A stretch of 64,000 bases of DNA from positions 1 to 64,000 of the forward strand of contig JAJFBJ010000002.1 in NCBI GenBank assembly GCA_020697375.1. The letters run 5' to 3'. The stretch is from Nitrospira sp. Its GTDB lineage: Bacteria > Nitrospirota > Nitrospiria > Nitrospirales > Nitrospiraceae. The translations under genes and the position numbers were made by a program. The notes beneath the pieces were generated by a model that searched no databases, was not told the origin of the DNA, and was given only the letters and a program-made list of their open reading frames with translations. Within the stretch, counting starts at the first letter, position 1. Each line of letters opens with the position of its first letter. Below, piece by piece: positions 1-9,432 of this stretch.

Positions 1-764
1 GGCGTACATTGATATTCCCGTTTGCCCATCAGAAATTCCAAAAACAGCGGCGATTGATTGAACTGCCACCCGCGCTTCCGATTGCTCAGGATCTTCGAAA
101 ACAGCTCCATGGTTCGGCTGCGCTTGAGGAAATGCTGCTGGTCCGGAGCCTTTTGATAGCTATACCCGGGAGAAATCATCATGCCTTCGACGCCGAGCGC
201 CATCATTTCATCGAAGAACTTCCGCACGCGTTCCGGGTTGGCGTCATCGAACAGCGTCGTGTTGGTCGTCACCCGGTGGCCACGTTTGAGGGCGGCCTTG
301 ATGGCCTTGATCGCCACATCGTAGACCCCGTCGCGGCAGACCGCCAGATCGTGCTCGTCCCGCAGACCGTCCATGTGCACGCTGAAGGTGAGAAACTTGG
401 ACGCCTGATACTCGTCGAGCTTCCGCTCCATCAAAATCGCATTCGTGCAAAGGTACACGTACTTCTGACGGGCGACCAGCCCGCGCACGATCTCGGACAT
501 TTCGGGATGAATCAGCGGTTCTCCACCGGGGATGCTGATGATCGGCGCCGCGCATTCGTCGGCCGCGGCCCAACATTGTTCCGGCGTCAACCGCTTATCG
601 AGAACATGATCCGGATATTGAATCTTGCCGCAACCGGCGCAAGCGAGGTTACAACGAAACAGCGGCTCGAGCATGAGTACGAGCGGATACCGTTTGACCC
701 CCCTGAGTTTCTGGGTCAACACGTACTTGCTCACGGTATACATCTGGGAGACTGGAACAGCCAT
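1..764 (-). CDS. hpnH: HpnH, hopanoid radical SAM protein (3' end outside window)
   Basis: HpnH is the radical SAM enzyme that joins an adenosyl group to the hopene C30 skeleton, the first step of side-chain extension. The first 254 residues are visible; the C-terminus lies before base 1. The ATG at 762-764 follows a GAGGAG-type ribosome binding site. The [4Fe-4S] motif CNLACAGC is at residues 38-45, followed by a GGEPL motif, both typical of the family. Squalene-hopene cyclase and HpnG lie 34 kb away, so the hopanoid genes are split. The reading frame is open to the window edge. Identification is by remembered family sequence, and the match is strong. Confidence 0.9.
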   Translation of the reverse strand, partial: MAVPVSQMYTVSKYVLTQKLRGVKRYPLVLMLEPLFRCNLACAGCGKIQYPDHVLDKRLTPEQCWAAADECAAPIISIPGGEPLIHPEMSEIVRGLVARQKYVYLCTNAILMERKLDEYQASKFLTFSVHMDGLRDEHDLAVCRDGVYDVAIKAIKAALKRGHRVTTNTTLFDDANPERVRKFFDEMMALGVEGMMISPGYSYQKAPDQQHFLKRSRTMELFSKILSNRKRGWQFNQSPLFLEFLMGKREYQCT

Positions 765-882
765 CCCCTTCTCCTCTGTGAATGTGTATGGTAGACGGCC
801 GAGATATTCGGCCCGATGCCAAGACAGGCGACAGCATTCTAGCACCAGCCTTTTGAAGTCGTCAATTTGAACAAGGCCGCAC

Positions 883-2103
883 CTAGGGCCGGTCCATCCG
901 AACGGCACGAGCCTCCAACCAATATGCTACGACGATGGCGGCGCACAATCCCACCAGTCCGGCCGAGAGCGTATTGAAAAGGATGCGCGGTTTGATGTTC
1001 TTGTCGGCCGGCACGGGCTGGTCCAGGATCTGAACGGTGGGGGTATCGCGAGCCTCGGTAATCTTCGCCTGCTCATACTGAGACGTCAGCATGGCATAGA
1101 GAGTTTCCTGCACTTTCAACTCCCGGAACAACCGTCCATATTGCAAGGCCAACTCCGGCACCGTAATCATCGCCGGATGGAGCCGGTCGCCGGGCAACTG
1201 CCCCTTCCCGCCCTTGCCGAACTCGAGCAGGCCCAGTTGTTTCTTCAATTCCTCAATGCTGGAACGGACGCGTGAGAGATCAGGATTGTCCGGTGAGAGA
1301 TAGGTGCTCATGACCTGCAACTGCACTTCTTGGCCCGTGATCTGCCCCTGAATCAATGCCGCCGCTTCGATCATGGCCTTCGACTGCGCCTCGACGGCCA
1401 CCGCCTTGTTCTTTCTCTGAAAGTCTCGCAGATCCTCTTCCGCCTTGATGAGTCCCGCATGAGTCTCCGTGAGACGCCGCCCGATGAATTCGCGATTGTG
1501 GCCGGCCTTGCTGACGTTCAACGTCCGATTCAGGCGGTCCAGATTGGCCACGAAGTAGGCGGCGATATCAGCGGCCCTCTCGGGATCAGCATCCTCGACC
1601 GTCAGCTTGATGACCTTTTCCTTCGACAGGGTCACGCGGACCCGTTCCGCGAGTTCGGCGCGGGTCTCATGCATTGTCTGTTCATCATAGACCGCCATCA
1701 GATTGAATTTAGCGATCACCTCGTCGGCCATCACGCGAGATTTCAGGATGGCAACGAACACATCGGTTGGTGTCGTGGGCATACTGGGTAACCCGACGCC
1801 GAGATTCTGCGCCATGCCACCGGCTCCAGTTGCCGTCAACAGTGCCGCGAGATTCCCGCCTTCCTTGGAGTCCAGCTGCGGCAAGAGGGTCGCCGTCGAT
1901 TCATAGGCTTTAGGGAGAAGAAGGCTACTGACGCCGAACGTTCCCAACAACGAGATGAACAGAATCGTCGCGATCAGGTTCCGCCGCCGAGACAACAGCC
2001 CCCAAAAGTCCGGCTGCCCGATCCTGTCAGATGGAGGCACGGTCACGCCGTTGCCTTGCGAGGGATTCATCACAGCCTGAGCAACATCCGACAACCGTTT
2101 CAT
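883..2103 (-). CDS. Wzz/GNVR-type polysaccharide chain-length determinant
   Basis: Inner-membrane polysaccharide co-polymerase that should set glycan chain length together with the Wzy-like protein and the SLBB export protein of this cluster. An N-terminal membrane segment (about residues 40-60), a long periplasmic region with coiled-coil and GNVR-like features, and a second membrane segment near the C-terminus give the Wzz topology. No C-terminal tyrosine kinase domain follows, so it is not a full Wzc. I chose the ATG at 2103, 16 bases after the upstream stop; an ATG at 2139 would overlap that gene by 20 bases. It is the last gene of the cluster before hpnH. Confidence 0.85.
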   Translation of the reverse strand: MKRLSDVAQAVMNPSQGNGVTVPPSDRIGQPDFWGLLSRRRNLIATILFISLLGTFGVSSLLLPKAYESTATLLPQLDSKEGGNLAALLTATGAGGMAQNLGVGLPSMPTTPTDVFVAILKSRVMADEVIAKFNLMAVYDEQTMHETRAELAERVRVTLSKEKVIKLTVEDADPERAADIAAYFVANLDRLNRTLNVSKAGHNREFIGRRLTETHAGLIKAEEDLRDFQRKNKAVAVEAQSKAMIEAAALIQGQITGQEVQLQVMSTYLSPDNPDLSRVRSSIEELKKQLGLLEFGKGGKGQLPGDRLHPAMITVPELALQYGRLFRELKVQETLYAMLTSQYEQAKITEARDTPTVQILDQPVPADKNIKPRILFNTLSAGLVGLCAAIVVAYWLEARAVRMDRP

Positions 2104-2119
2104 GTTGCATGACCGACGT

Positions 2120-4759
2120 TCATCGGCCGACGACGGCAATGCCGGCGGCGGTCAAGGCGACACTGCCGATGATGCTGGCCACCGTCTGCCACAGCGCGAG
2201 CTGCGGCGTACGAGCTTCAATTTTCTGCGGGACCACGATCGTATCGCCGGCACGCAACTCCTTGACGGCCAGGTATGCCGAGTCGGTGGTGCCGTTGGCC
2301 CGCATCACGTACATTTCCCGCTTATTGGCATCCTCCGCCAAGCCGCCCGCTTGCCGCAAATACTCATCGAGCCCAAGGGTCGGCCGATACACCACCGTGC
2401 TGGGGTTCTTCACCGACCCGATGATGCTGACCGTCTGCGACGGCGTCGGGATCATGATCCGGTCACGCGCCTCCAGAATGATGTCGTCCTCGGTGCCTTC
2501 GAGTTGATCGATGGATTCCATGCGGATCACCACACGCCCCAGCTCCAGCCGTGAGGTGATGGCTTCCAGCTGCTGGAGACGCAGATTCAGCACCTGTTGC
2601 TCCGCAAGTCCCCCGGCGCCGGAAAAAACCGCCGACGCGTTCAGTCCGGTGGCGCCTGCCGCCATCCCGGCCGACTGGGCCGTCAGGCGCTGGCGTTCCG
2701 AGGCCACAAACCGCTCCAATTCCGCCTGTTGTCGAAGCTTGACGGATTCCCGCGTGAGGACCAATCCGGCGGGGAAGGCATTAGGAGTCACGCCGCCGGC
2801 CCGCCTCAGCACCGAGCTCAATCGCTCGCCCATTTCAATCGTGAAATACCCCGGCCGCTTCAATTCCCCCTCCACCAATACGAGATTAGGCGGCCGATGC
2901 TGGCTCGCGACGACGACTTGATCCAAACGGTGGAGCGCATGGTTCTCGCCGTTGTCGCCTTCGAGCAACGCCTTGGGGCTGAATTGAATCACCCTGGTTT
3001 GATAGGTCACGGGGTCCGTCCGGATGATTTCAGCACGATCCGCATAGGCATCTACCGTCAGCTGATCATGTATCAGCAGATCCTTCACCTTCATGCCGGG
3101 ACGATATTCATAGGGCCCCGGGCTTTTCACCGCCCCGACGAGACTCACGACATTCGTGATCTGCGTCGGAAGCATGCCGATGCGCACGTAATCGCCGTCC
3201 AGGATGTACGGATCGCCTCCCGCCACGCCGGGCCGGCTTTTCTCATGCTCCGAGGAAGCCAATGCCCCGACCAGATCCACGTCGACCATAATGCGGCCCC
3301 GCTCAGGATCGAGCCGGAAGAGATGGCAGCGCTGACGGTCCGACAGCGGGGTGAGACCGCCCGCTAAGCCGAGCAGCTCCGTCAATCGCACGCCGGGTTT
3401 GATTTCATAGATCGCCGGTCGCTTGATCGATCCGCTGACCGCCACGACGGGACCGAGCGGCGGTACCAGCACCACATCGCCGGATTGCAGCCGCTGGTCG
3501 AAGCGCCGGTCACCCCGCAATAGAAAATCGTAGAGGTCCAATTCGGCCACCGTCTTGCCTTCGCGCATGACCTTGACCTGGCGCAATGATCCTGAACGGG
3601 CCGGTCCGCAGGCGGCATAGAGCGCATTGGACGTCGTCGCCAGCGCGCTCACTTCATAGGCCCCGGGGCGGACGACTTCGCCCACGACAAACACCTTGAT
3701 CGTCCGGATCCGTGCCATTGAGACATGCAATTCAAATCGCTTCAGAAGGGTGCCCAGTCTGGCCCGCACCGTTCGCTCCACCTGAGAGAACGATTGCCCG
3801 CCCACGGGAATCGCCCCAACCTGCGGGATAACGATCATGCCGTCGCGTTCGACCGGCACGATGAAGCTGCGATTGAAAGTGGGGTCGGGCACGTTCCAGA
3901 TATGCACGGCGAGCGAGTCTTGCGGTCCGACGATGAAGTCCGGCCCGACCGGAATATCTTGAATCGGTGAAAAGGTATTGGCTTGGGAGTCGAAGAAATC
4001 ATAGCCGAATTGGCGCAGGCGGCTCTTCACCCCATGGAGCACGGAAAATTCAGCGAAGGCCTCTTCGATGCCAAAGTCCTGCTGTCGCAGGAGTTCAGCC
4101 GTGAATACTTTTTTTTCAGGCAACGGACGCGCCCCTCCCGGTTGTTGCGTTCCGGGCTGACTTCCCGGCTGGGGCTGAATTTGACCGGCGGACGGTTGGA
4201 TGGTTCTGGAACCACCCTGTCCGAACGGCAATTGCGCCACACCGACCTTCTCACGTTCGGCTTGAACCTGATATTCGATGCTCAATTTTTCCTTGTCGGC
4301 TTGCAGTTTCTCCTGCCGGCGATCGAGTTCTTCCTGCTCTTGCTTCATCCGTTGCTCGATCGAACTCGGCAGGAGGCTGCTCGGCTCGACCGGCCAGTAG
4401 TCGTTTAAGTTGGGAACCGTTCCCTTCGGGCTGAGGTCAGGCTGCAAGGGGATCGGACAAGGAGTTTGGGCCGGCACGATCGGCTGTAACGCGCTCGGGT
4501 TCGTCAGGATGGCTTGGCCCAGATTTGCGCCCATCCCAGGAATATTGAATCCTCCGGGCGGCAATCCGCCGGCTGCCCCATGTCCCGGCTGCTGCATCAT
4601 CCCCGGAGGCGACTGTTGCGGTAGGTTCTGGGCCAGGAGCGAGGGAGGAAGGACGAAGGACAGGATCAAGATCCAGATGAGCAAGCGTGCCCAAGCGGCC
4701 GAGCCCGAATGAAAGTGGGAACGGTGAAGAAGGGTCACATGGTCACCCGGTCCGGCCAT
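2120..4759 (-). CDS. Polysaccharide export protein, Wza-like, with five SLBB domains
   Basis: Probable outer-membrane/periplasmic export channel component for the glycan. After a hydrophobic N-terminal signal segment comes a Pro/Gln/Gly-rich region of about 200 residues, then a polysaccharide-export domain (about residues 250-330). Five SLBB-like repeats follow, each opening with a pattern like VVGEVVRPGAY, VSGSIKRPAIY, LVGAVKSPGPY, VEGELKRPGYF or IIGSVKNPST. A hydrophobic segment ends the protein. At about 880 residues it is more than twice the length of E. coli Wza (about 380), which has fewer SLBB domains. A TTG at 4774 is an alternative start. It sits between the Wzi-like and Wzz-like genes with short gaps. 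Confidence 0.88.
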   Translation of the reverse strand: MAGPGDHVTLLHRSHFHSGSAAWARLLIWILILSFVLPPSLLAQNLPQQSPPGMMQQPGHGAAGGLPPGGFNIPGMGANLGQAILTNPSALQPIVPAQTPCPIPLQPDLSPKGTVPNLNDYWPVEPSSLLPSSIEQRMKQEQEELDRRQEKLQADKEKLSIEYQVQAEREKVGVAQLPFGQGGSRTIQPSAGQIQPQPGSQPGTQQPGGARPLPEKKVFTAELLRQQDFGIEEAFAEFSVLHGVKSRLRQFGYDFFDSQANTFSPIQDIPVGPDFIVGPQDSLAVHIWNVPDPTFNRSFIVPVERDGMIVIPQVGAIPVGGQSFSQVERTVRARLGTLLKRFELHVSMARIRTIKVFVVGEVVRPGAYEVSALATTSNALYAACGPARSGSLRQVKVMREGKTVAELDLYDFLLRGDRRFDQRLQSGDVVLVPPLGPVVAVSGSIKRPAIYEIKPGVRLTELLGLAGGLTPLSDRQRCHLFRLDPERGRIMVDVDLVGALASSEHEKSRPGVAGGDPYILDGDYVRIGMLPTQITNVVSLVGAVKSPGPYEYRPGMKVKDLLIHDQLTVDAYADRAEIIRTDPVTYQTRVIQFSPKALLEGDNGENHALHRLDQVVVASQHRPPNLVLVEGELKRPGYFTIEMGERLSSVLRRAGGVTPNAFPAGLVLTRESVKLRQQAELERFVASERQRLTAQSAGMAAGATGLNASAVFSGAGGLAEQQVLNLRLQQLEAITSRLELGRVVIRMESIDQLEGTEDDIILEARDRIMIPTPSQTVSIIGSVKNPSTVVYRPTLGLDEYLRQAGGLAEDANKREMYVMRANGTTDSAYLAVKELRAGDTIVVPQKIEARTPQLALWQTVASIIGSVALTAAGIAVVGR

Positions 4760-4783
4760 AAAGCGCACGATCAAGTCGGTAGC

Positions 4784-6424
4784 CTAAAACTGCATGGCTA
4801 GAGAAGTCCAGAACAAATGGTTCCGCGCCTCGACCCCGGCCGCGAACGTTTCGGCGAAGGGCGTTATCGCGGAGATCTGCCCAGGGTTCTTGAGGCGCTG
4901 AAAAGTATACCCGACGGTGAACTGCGTTCGGCTCGACCACCACCAGGTCAGGTCGATGGCCGCTTCCCGTTTCGTCTCATGGACCGGTTGTCCCCGGTCC
5001 CGTTCCTGTAAATTGAAGTTTGCGCCCAGCTGCAATGTGTCGGTCAAGTACCGGGTGGAGCGCACGAATAAATCGATTCCATCGGTCCCCATATGATGCC
5101 CGATAGGAAATCCGCGAAAGCGCATGCCGCTGACATAGGGCGAGTTGTTGTACCACACTTGCCTCAGCTCGGGATGCCTCCGGCGGCCGAAATCCGTATC
5201 GGCATATTCGATGCGCAGATCCATGGTATCGCCCTCGAACACTTGCGGGATATAGATGCCGGCCAGGAATGCCGTCCGACTGGGGATGGGAAGTTGGGAC
5301 CATTTATCTTCTGTCCCGATCTCTCCATACAGTTGCAGGCCGGCTGGAAACGGAATCAGATAGGGCAGAGAAGGAATGCGGAGTCGGAAGTCCGCCATGG
5401 CCTGCTCATTGACATCCCGATCACCGGTTTGGTTCGACTCATGGATGTAGGCATCCACCACCACGCCAGGAAACGATTGATCACGCCCGCGACCGCCGAA
5501 CTGAGTCAGACGTGTGAGGCCGAGTTCCAGCCACGAAGCCGGCAGATAGCTGATGCGCAGACCGAAGATCTTGGCGCGTGAAAAATCGCGATCGCGTTCC
5601 AATTGAGCGAGGAACGAATTCACTTTCCAGTCGCCGAGTCCGCCGAGAAACCCCGGCAATCGAAACGGACGCTCGGTTCCCAACTTGATCATGTCCATGG
5701 GAAAGGCATGGTCGGTCAGCAACAGGGACCCGTGATACCCGCGGCCCCACCATTGCGTGCCTCGCCCGGCTTCCAGCGCTATGTTCGCGTAGATCAACTT
5801 GAGGCTGAATTCCCGCAGGTAAAAATTGTCGCTGTTACTGGTGGCTCCGATGCCCAGGATATGGCGATCGCTGATGAACTTCGGTTGCACCATCAACGCC
5901 GCCCAGTCGCTCAGTTCGACCCATCCGCGCACATCGGTTTGGTTCTGGACGCCGTTCACATAATATTCGCCGCCGCGGTTCTCACGGAACCGGACGGTCT
6001 GGCCGCCCCCGATCGACGACGCGTCGAACTCGGTAGTGACCAGGGCGCCGGCACGCAATAGACCGGTTTTATCGCCGGCTTTGGCGCGTACGGTCCCCAA
6101 ACGGATGAGTTCCGGACGAAACTCCGCGAGCAATCGTTCGAGTAACGGTTCGGCAATCGCTTCCCGACCATCTAACGGCACCTGATCGGCGCGGACACGT
6201 TCGATGGCGTCGGCTACGAATCGAGCCGCCTGCATCCTGCTGAAAGGCTTGACGCCGGTCAGGGCACGATCGATCACTCCCAGCGCGACCAACCGCTCGA
6301 TGGCCTCGTAGCTCCAGTGGTGAAGCGGCACGTTACTGGACGCGAGGGCAACCCCGCTTAGGATCAGCCAGATGGCAGGGACAAGGCAAAGGCGAAAACC
6401 GCATGAGACGAGAGTTGATTTCAC
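4784..6424 (-). CDS. Capsule assembly Wzi-family outer-membrane protein
   Basis: Predicted outer-membrane beta-barrel that helps attach or assemble the exported polysaccharide at the cell surface. It has a signal peptide (cleavage likely after about residue 29, ALA-SS). An SLH-like stretch follows (HHWSYEAIERLVALGVIDR and about 30 more residues), and then about 400 residues rich in alternating aromatic strands, as in the Wzi family. The start is a GTG at 6422-6424 without a strong ribosome binding site. It lies 24 bases upstream of the SLBB export gene, which supports a joint role. The assignment rests on overall pattern and context rather than a catalytic motif. Confidence 0.78.
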   Translation of the reverse strand: MKSTLVSCGFRLCLVPAIWLILSGVALASSNVPLHHWSYEAIERLVALGVIDRALTGVKPFSRMQAARFVADAIERVRADQVPLDGREAIAEPLLERLLAEFRPELIRLGTVRAKAGDKTGLLRAGALVTTEFDASSIGGGQTVRFRENRGGEYYVNGVQNQTDVRGWVELSDWAALMVQPKFISDRHILGIGATSNSDNFYLREFSLKLIYANIALEAGRGTQWWGRGYHGSLLLTDHAFPMDMIKLGTERPFRLPGFLGGLGDWKVNSFLAQLERDRDFSRAKIFGLRISYLPASWLELGLTRLTQFGGRGRDQSFPGVVVDAYIHESNQTGDRDVNEQAMADFRLRIPSLPYLIPFPAGLQLYGEIGTEDKWSQLPIPSRTAFLAGIYIPQVFEGDTMDLRIEYADTDFGRRRHPELRQVWYNNSPYVSGMRFRGFPIGHHMGTDGIDLFVRSTRYLTDTLQLGANFNLQERDRGQPVHETKREAAIDLTWWWSSRTQFTVGYTFQRLKNPGQISAITPFAETFAAGVEARNHLFWTSLAMQF

Positions 6425-6512
6425 AAGTCAGGCCGGATTCCATCGGGCAGCGGGATCTCGTGACTCAGGAGGCAATGACGGGGCCATCTGTCCTGAGGAC
6501 AACAGGGGACCA

Positions 6513-8483
6513 TCATCGCCGCCTGTGCGGACCTATGGGCGAAAGCCGGGCGACAGGCCGGTCTCCGGCAGGGTACGAGAGAGTATCCTCGGACAAGCCG
6601 CCATCCCCATCCCCCGCCGCCTCTCGGACAGTGGATAACCCGGACGAGCGGTACGTGGGAAGAATGTCACTCAGGACGGCCAGCACCTCCGGCACGTTTC
6701 CTTCCGCGGCGCACTGCTCCAGCCGGATGATGAGACCTGGCAGGCGGGAGAGATCATACGCCTGGTCGGGATGCACGCAGAGAACTTTTGGAACGGATGT
6801 CGTTTCCACCGCTTCGTGACAGGTCACCAGTTCCTCGACCAACTTCTCGCCGGGCCTGCGGCCAAGGTAGGCCAGAACAATGTCCTTGTCCGGAACGAAT
6901 CCGGACAAGCGAATCAGATTTCGCGCCATATCGACCACGCTGATCTGTTCCCCCATCTCGAGCACGAACAGCTCCCCGCCCCGAGCCAGGCGGGCCGCCT
7001 GCAGCACCAGATGGACGGCTTCGCTGATCAGCATAAAATAGCGGCGCATGCCCGGGTCCGTGATGGTCACCGGGCCGCCCGCCCTGATCTGTTCGAGAAA
7101 CAGCGGAACTACGCTGCCGTTGCTTCCCAGGACATTGCCGAACCGCACCGCGGAAAAGATAGTTTTGGAAGAACGGCCCAGTTCCTGGAGGAACAGCTCC
7201 GCAACCCCTTTAGTCGCCCCCATCACACTGACGGGGTTGACGGCTTTATCCGTCGAAATGAGGATGAATCGATCGACCTCATGGCGATGTGCCGCTTCCG
7301 CCACAACGCGGGTGCCCCCGACATTGTTCAGCACCGCTTCACAGAGGTTTTCCTCCATCAGCGGAACATGTTTATGCGCGGCGCTATGGAACACGAGCGT
7401 GGGACGGTATTCGGCAAACAACCGGTTCATCTGGCCGACATGGGTGATGTCTCCGATCAGCGGGGACAGGAAATCATGTCCCGCGGTCGACAGTTCGTTG
7501 GCAACGGCAAAGAGTCCGTTTTCATATCGATCGAGGAGCACCAGCGCTTGGGGAGACAGCCTGGCAACCTGCCGGCATAACTCCGCCCCGATCGACCCTC
7601 CGGCTCCGGTCACAAGCACACGTTGGCCCTGCACCAGTTTTCGCAGCGGCTCGGGGTTCAGATCGACCGGAACACGATCGAGCAGGTCCTCGATGGAAAG
7701 GTTGCGAATCTGGCTGACCTTGACCCGGCACTGCAACAGATCTCGCAAGTTCGGCAGGGTTTGAATGGGAAGATCGAACGGCTCCAGGGCCTTCACCACC
7801 TCCCGGACAACGGCCGGAGCCGCACTCGGCATGGCGACAAGAACCACGTCGGGACCTTGTTCGGCAACGATGCGTGGCAGGCCGCCCCTGGCCCCGAGCA
7901 CCTTCACGCCGTGAATCCTATGGCCGATTTTACCGGGGTTGTCATCGATGAATCCGATCGGGCAATAGCCGTACGAGGGATTGTTCCGCATTTCCCGTAC
8001 GATCAAAGCTCCGGCGTCGCCCGCCCCGACAATGAGAACCCGTTTACGGCCGGTCATCATCCATCCTGACTCCCGAATCAGCCGTGGCGCCACGCGCAAG
8101 CCGGTCAACAGACACAGGAGCAGCAAGGCATCGATGATGAAAACGGATGACGGATAGGACCAAGCCCCCATCCCGAACCGGACCAGCGCGGCAAATGCCA
8201 GCGTGCTCAACGCGATACTCAGGGCCAGATCCCGGACATCCCAGAGGCCCGTGTATCGCCACAGGCTGTCATAGAGCCGGAATGGATAGAAGGCGAGCGC
8301 CCGAAGGGTCAACAGCAGCGGCAGCAGGGAGATAAAGAGGTCCCACTGTTCGGCGGGAATGTTTTCATCGAACCGCAAAAGAAACGCCAGCCAATTCGCC
8401 AGGGCCGCAAGCCCCAGGTGAGCGGCAGATAACAGGAAGCGCCGTTGCCCTGCCGTGAATGTGAGAGGGTGCCGAGTCGGCAT
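6513..8483 (-). CDS. Membrane-bound nucleotide-sugar 4,6-dehydratase, CapD/PglF/WbpM type
   Basis: Predicted to convert a UDP-HexNAc to its 4-keto-6-deoxy form, the branch point to rare amino sugars. Four N-terminal membrane segments (about residues 10-130) precede a first Rossmann-like domain (VLIVGAGDAGALIVREM) and a second one with the NAD motif VTGAGGSIGAE. The usual SDR Tyr-x3-Lys is replaced by Met-x3-Lys (VMGATK), as in the PglF/WbpM group. The ATG at 8483 is preferred; a GTG at 8567 would add 28 residues. Its product would be a fitting substrate for the two DegT aminotransferases encoded upstream. Confidence 0.9.
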   Translation of the reverse strand: MPTRHPLTFTAGQRRFLLSAAHLGLAALANWLAFLLRFDENIPAEQWDLFISLLPLLLTLRALAFYPFRLYDSLWRYTGLWDVRDLALSIALSTLAFAALVRFGMGAWSYPSSVFIIDALLLLCLLTGLRVAPRLIRESGWMMTGRKRVLIVGAGDAGALIVREMRNNPSYGYCPIGFIDDNPGKIGHRIHGVKVLGARGGLPRIVAEQGPDVVLVAMPSAAPAVVREVVKALEPFDLPIQTLPNLRDLLQCRVKVSQIRNLSIEDLLDRVPVDLNPEPLRKLVQGQRVLVTGAGGSIGAELCRQVARLSPQALVLLDRYENGLFAVANELSTAGHDFLSPLIGDITHVGQMNRLFAEYRPTLVFHSAAHKHVPLMEENLCEAVLNNVGGTRVVAEAAHRHEVDRFILISTDKAVNPVSVMGATKGVAELFLQELGRSSKTIFSAVRFGNVLGSNGSVVPLFLEQIRAGGPVTITDPGMRRYFMLISEAVHLVLQAARLARGGELFVLEMGEQISVVDMARNLIRLSGFVPDKDIVLAYLGRRPGEKLVEELVTCHEAVETTSVPKVLCVHPDQAYDLSRLPGLIIRLEQCAAEGNVPEVLAVLSDILPTYRSSGLSTVREAAGDGDGGLSEDTLSYPAGDRPVARLSPIGPHRRR

Positions 8484-8658
8484 GATGTATCCCGTACAAC
8501 GAATACCGGGGCGGTTGCCTCCGGTGGACAGGTAAGAACATACCTTGTCTGCAATCCTCGAATCCACTCCTAGGACCGACCTCGGGTGAGGCCTAGGTTC
8601 TTTTGATCAAAAACGTTGCCGGTAAAACGGCGCCCGAACGTAGTGAGCCGGCCACAGG

Positions 8659-9432
8659 TCAGGCAGGCCGGCAGACGGCGTACAGGATTTTGTACCCGGT
8701 GACTTCTCGGCCAAGGGAGATCGGCAGGGGGGGGCGATAGTCCGCCATTCCATCCGCAATGGTTGAGGGAAACGGCAGCAACTTGCCGAAAAAAAGGCGC
8801 TTGAGAAATCGCTTCCCTTCCATGGTGGAGGGAATCATGCGGAGGACGACTGCAGCGCGCTTGACACAAGACAAAAGATAATCACGAGGCGACGATTTCG
8901 TGGCGGGAAAGGCGCCAAGGATGTCTGTCTGAAAACCGGTTTCTTGCAGCAATGTCGAGAGCCGTCGAGCCGAAAAATACTGCCGACTGTAAGGACTTGG
9001 ATTGAAGTCCGGCCACTCCGGGTTCACCAGGCACAGGAGGAGCAGCCCCCGAGGTGTCAGGATTCGGCGGCACTCCTGTAAGAATGCGAGTGGTTGCTCC
9101 ACAAAGTAGATCGCCTCATAACAGAGGATCACATCTCGGCTTGCCGCGCGCAGCGGCAGCGCTTCGGCTCTCAACCTCAGCAACGGAATCTTTGTCGAGT
9201 ATGCACGCGCCCTCGCGAGCAATTCTTCGGTGATATCTCCTCCCACCGTATGCCGCGCCTGCTTGGCGAGATATTCCAGCCCGACAGCTTGCCCGCAGGC
9301 CACCTCCAATAGCCGCTTGTCCCGGCAGAATTCCGCCGCATAACGATAACGCGTATAGAGCATGGATAACGCTTCTTGCGTGACCCAATCGCCTGCCTTT
9401 TCAGTCACGTGGCTGTAGTCGAGGAGTGTCAC
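8659..9432 (-). CDS. Class I SAM-dependent methyltransferase
   Basis: About 257 residues. Motif I reads LLEVACGQAVG near residue 40, and a post-motif stretch (VILCYEAIYFVEQP) matches the Methyltransf_11 style. It probably methylates a sugar or glycan of this cluster. The start is a GTG at 9430-9432 that overlaps the TGA of the upstream aminotransferase (GTGA), a sign of translational coupling. The frame stays open further upstream, but that part reads as antisense-like sequence inside the aminotransferase gene and I excluded it. The substrate cannot be read from the sequence. Confidence 0.85.
   Translation of the reverse strand: MTLLDYSHVTEKAGDWVTQEALSMLYTRYRYAAEFCRDKRLLEVACGQAVGLEYLAKQARHTVGGDITEELLARARAYSTKIPLLRLRAEALPLRAASRDVILCYEAIYFVEQPLAFLQECRRILTPRGLLLLCLVNPEWPDFNPSPYSRQYFSARRLSTLLQETGFQTDILGAFPATKSSPRDYLLSCVKRAAVVLRMIPSTMEGKRFLKRLFFGKLLPFPSTIADGMADYRPPLPISLGREVTGYKILYAVCRPA

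Noticed and set aside
9..794. Plus-strand open frame of 261 codons
   Set aside because: It is the complement of hpnH, whose minus-strand product has a complete radical SAM motif and a good ribosome binding site.
6403..6819. Plus-strand open frame of 138 codons
   Set aside because: It lies mostly opposite the 4,6-dehydratase gene and its composition is that of a shadow frame.
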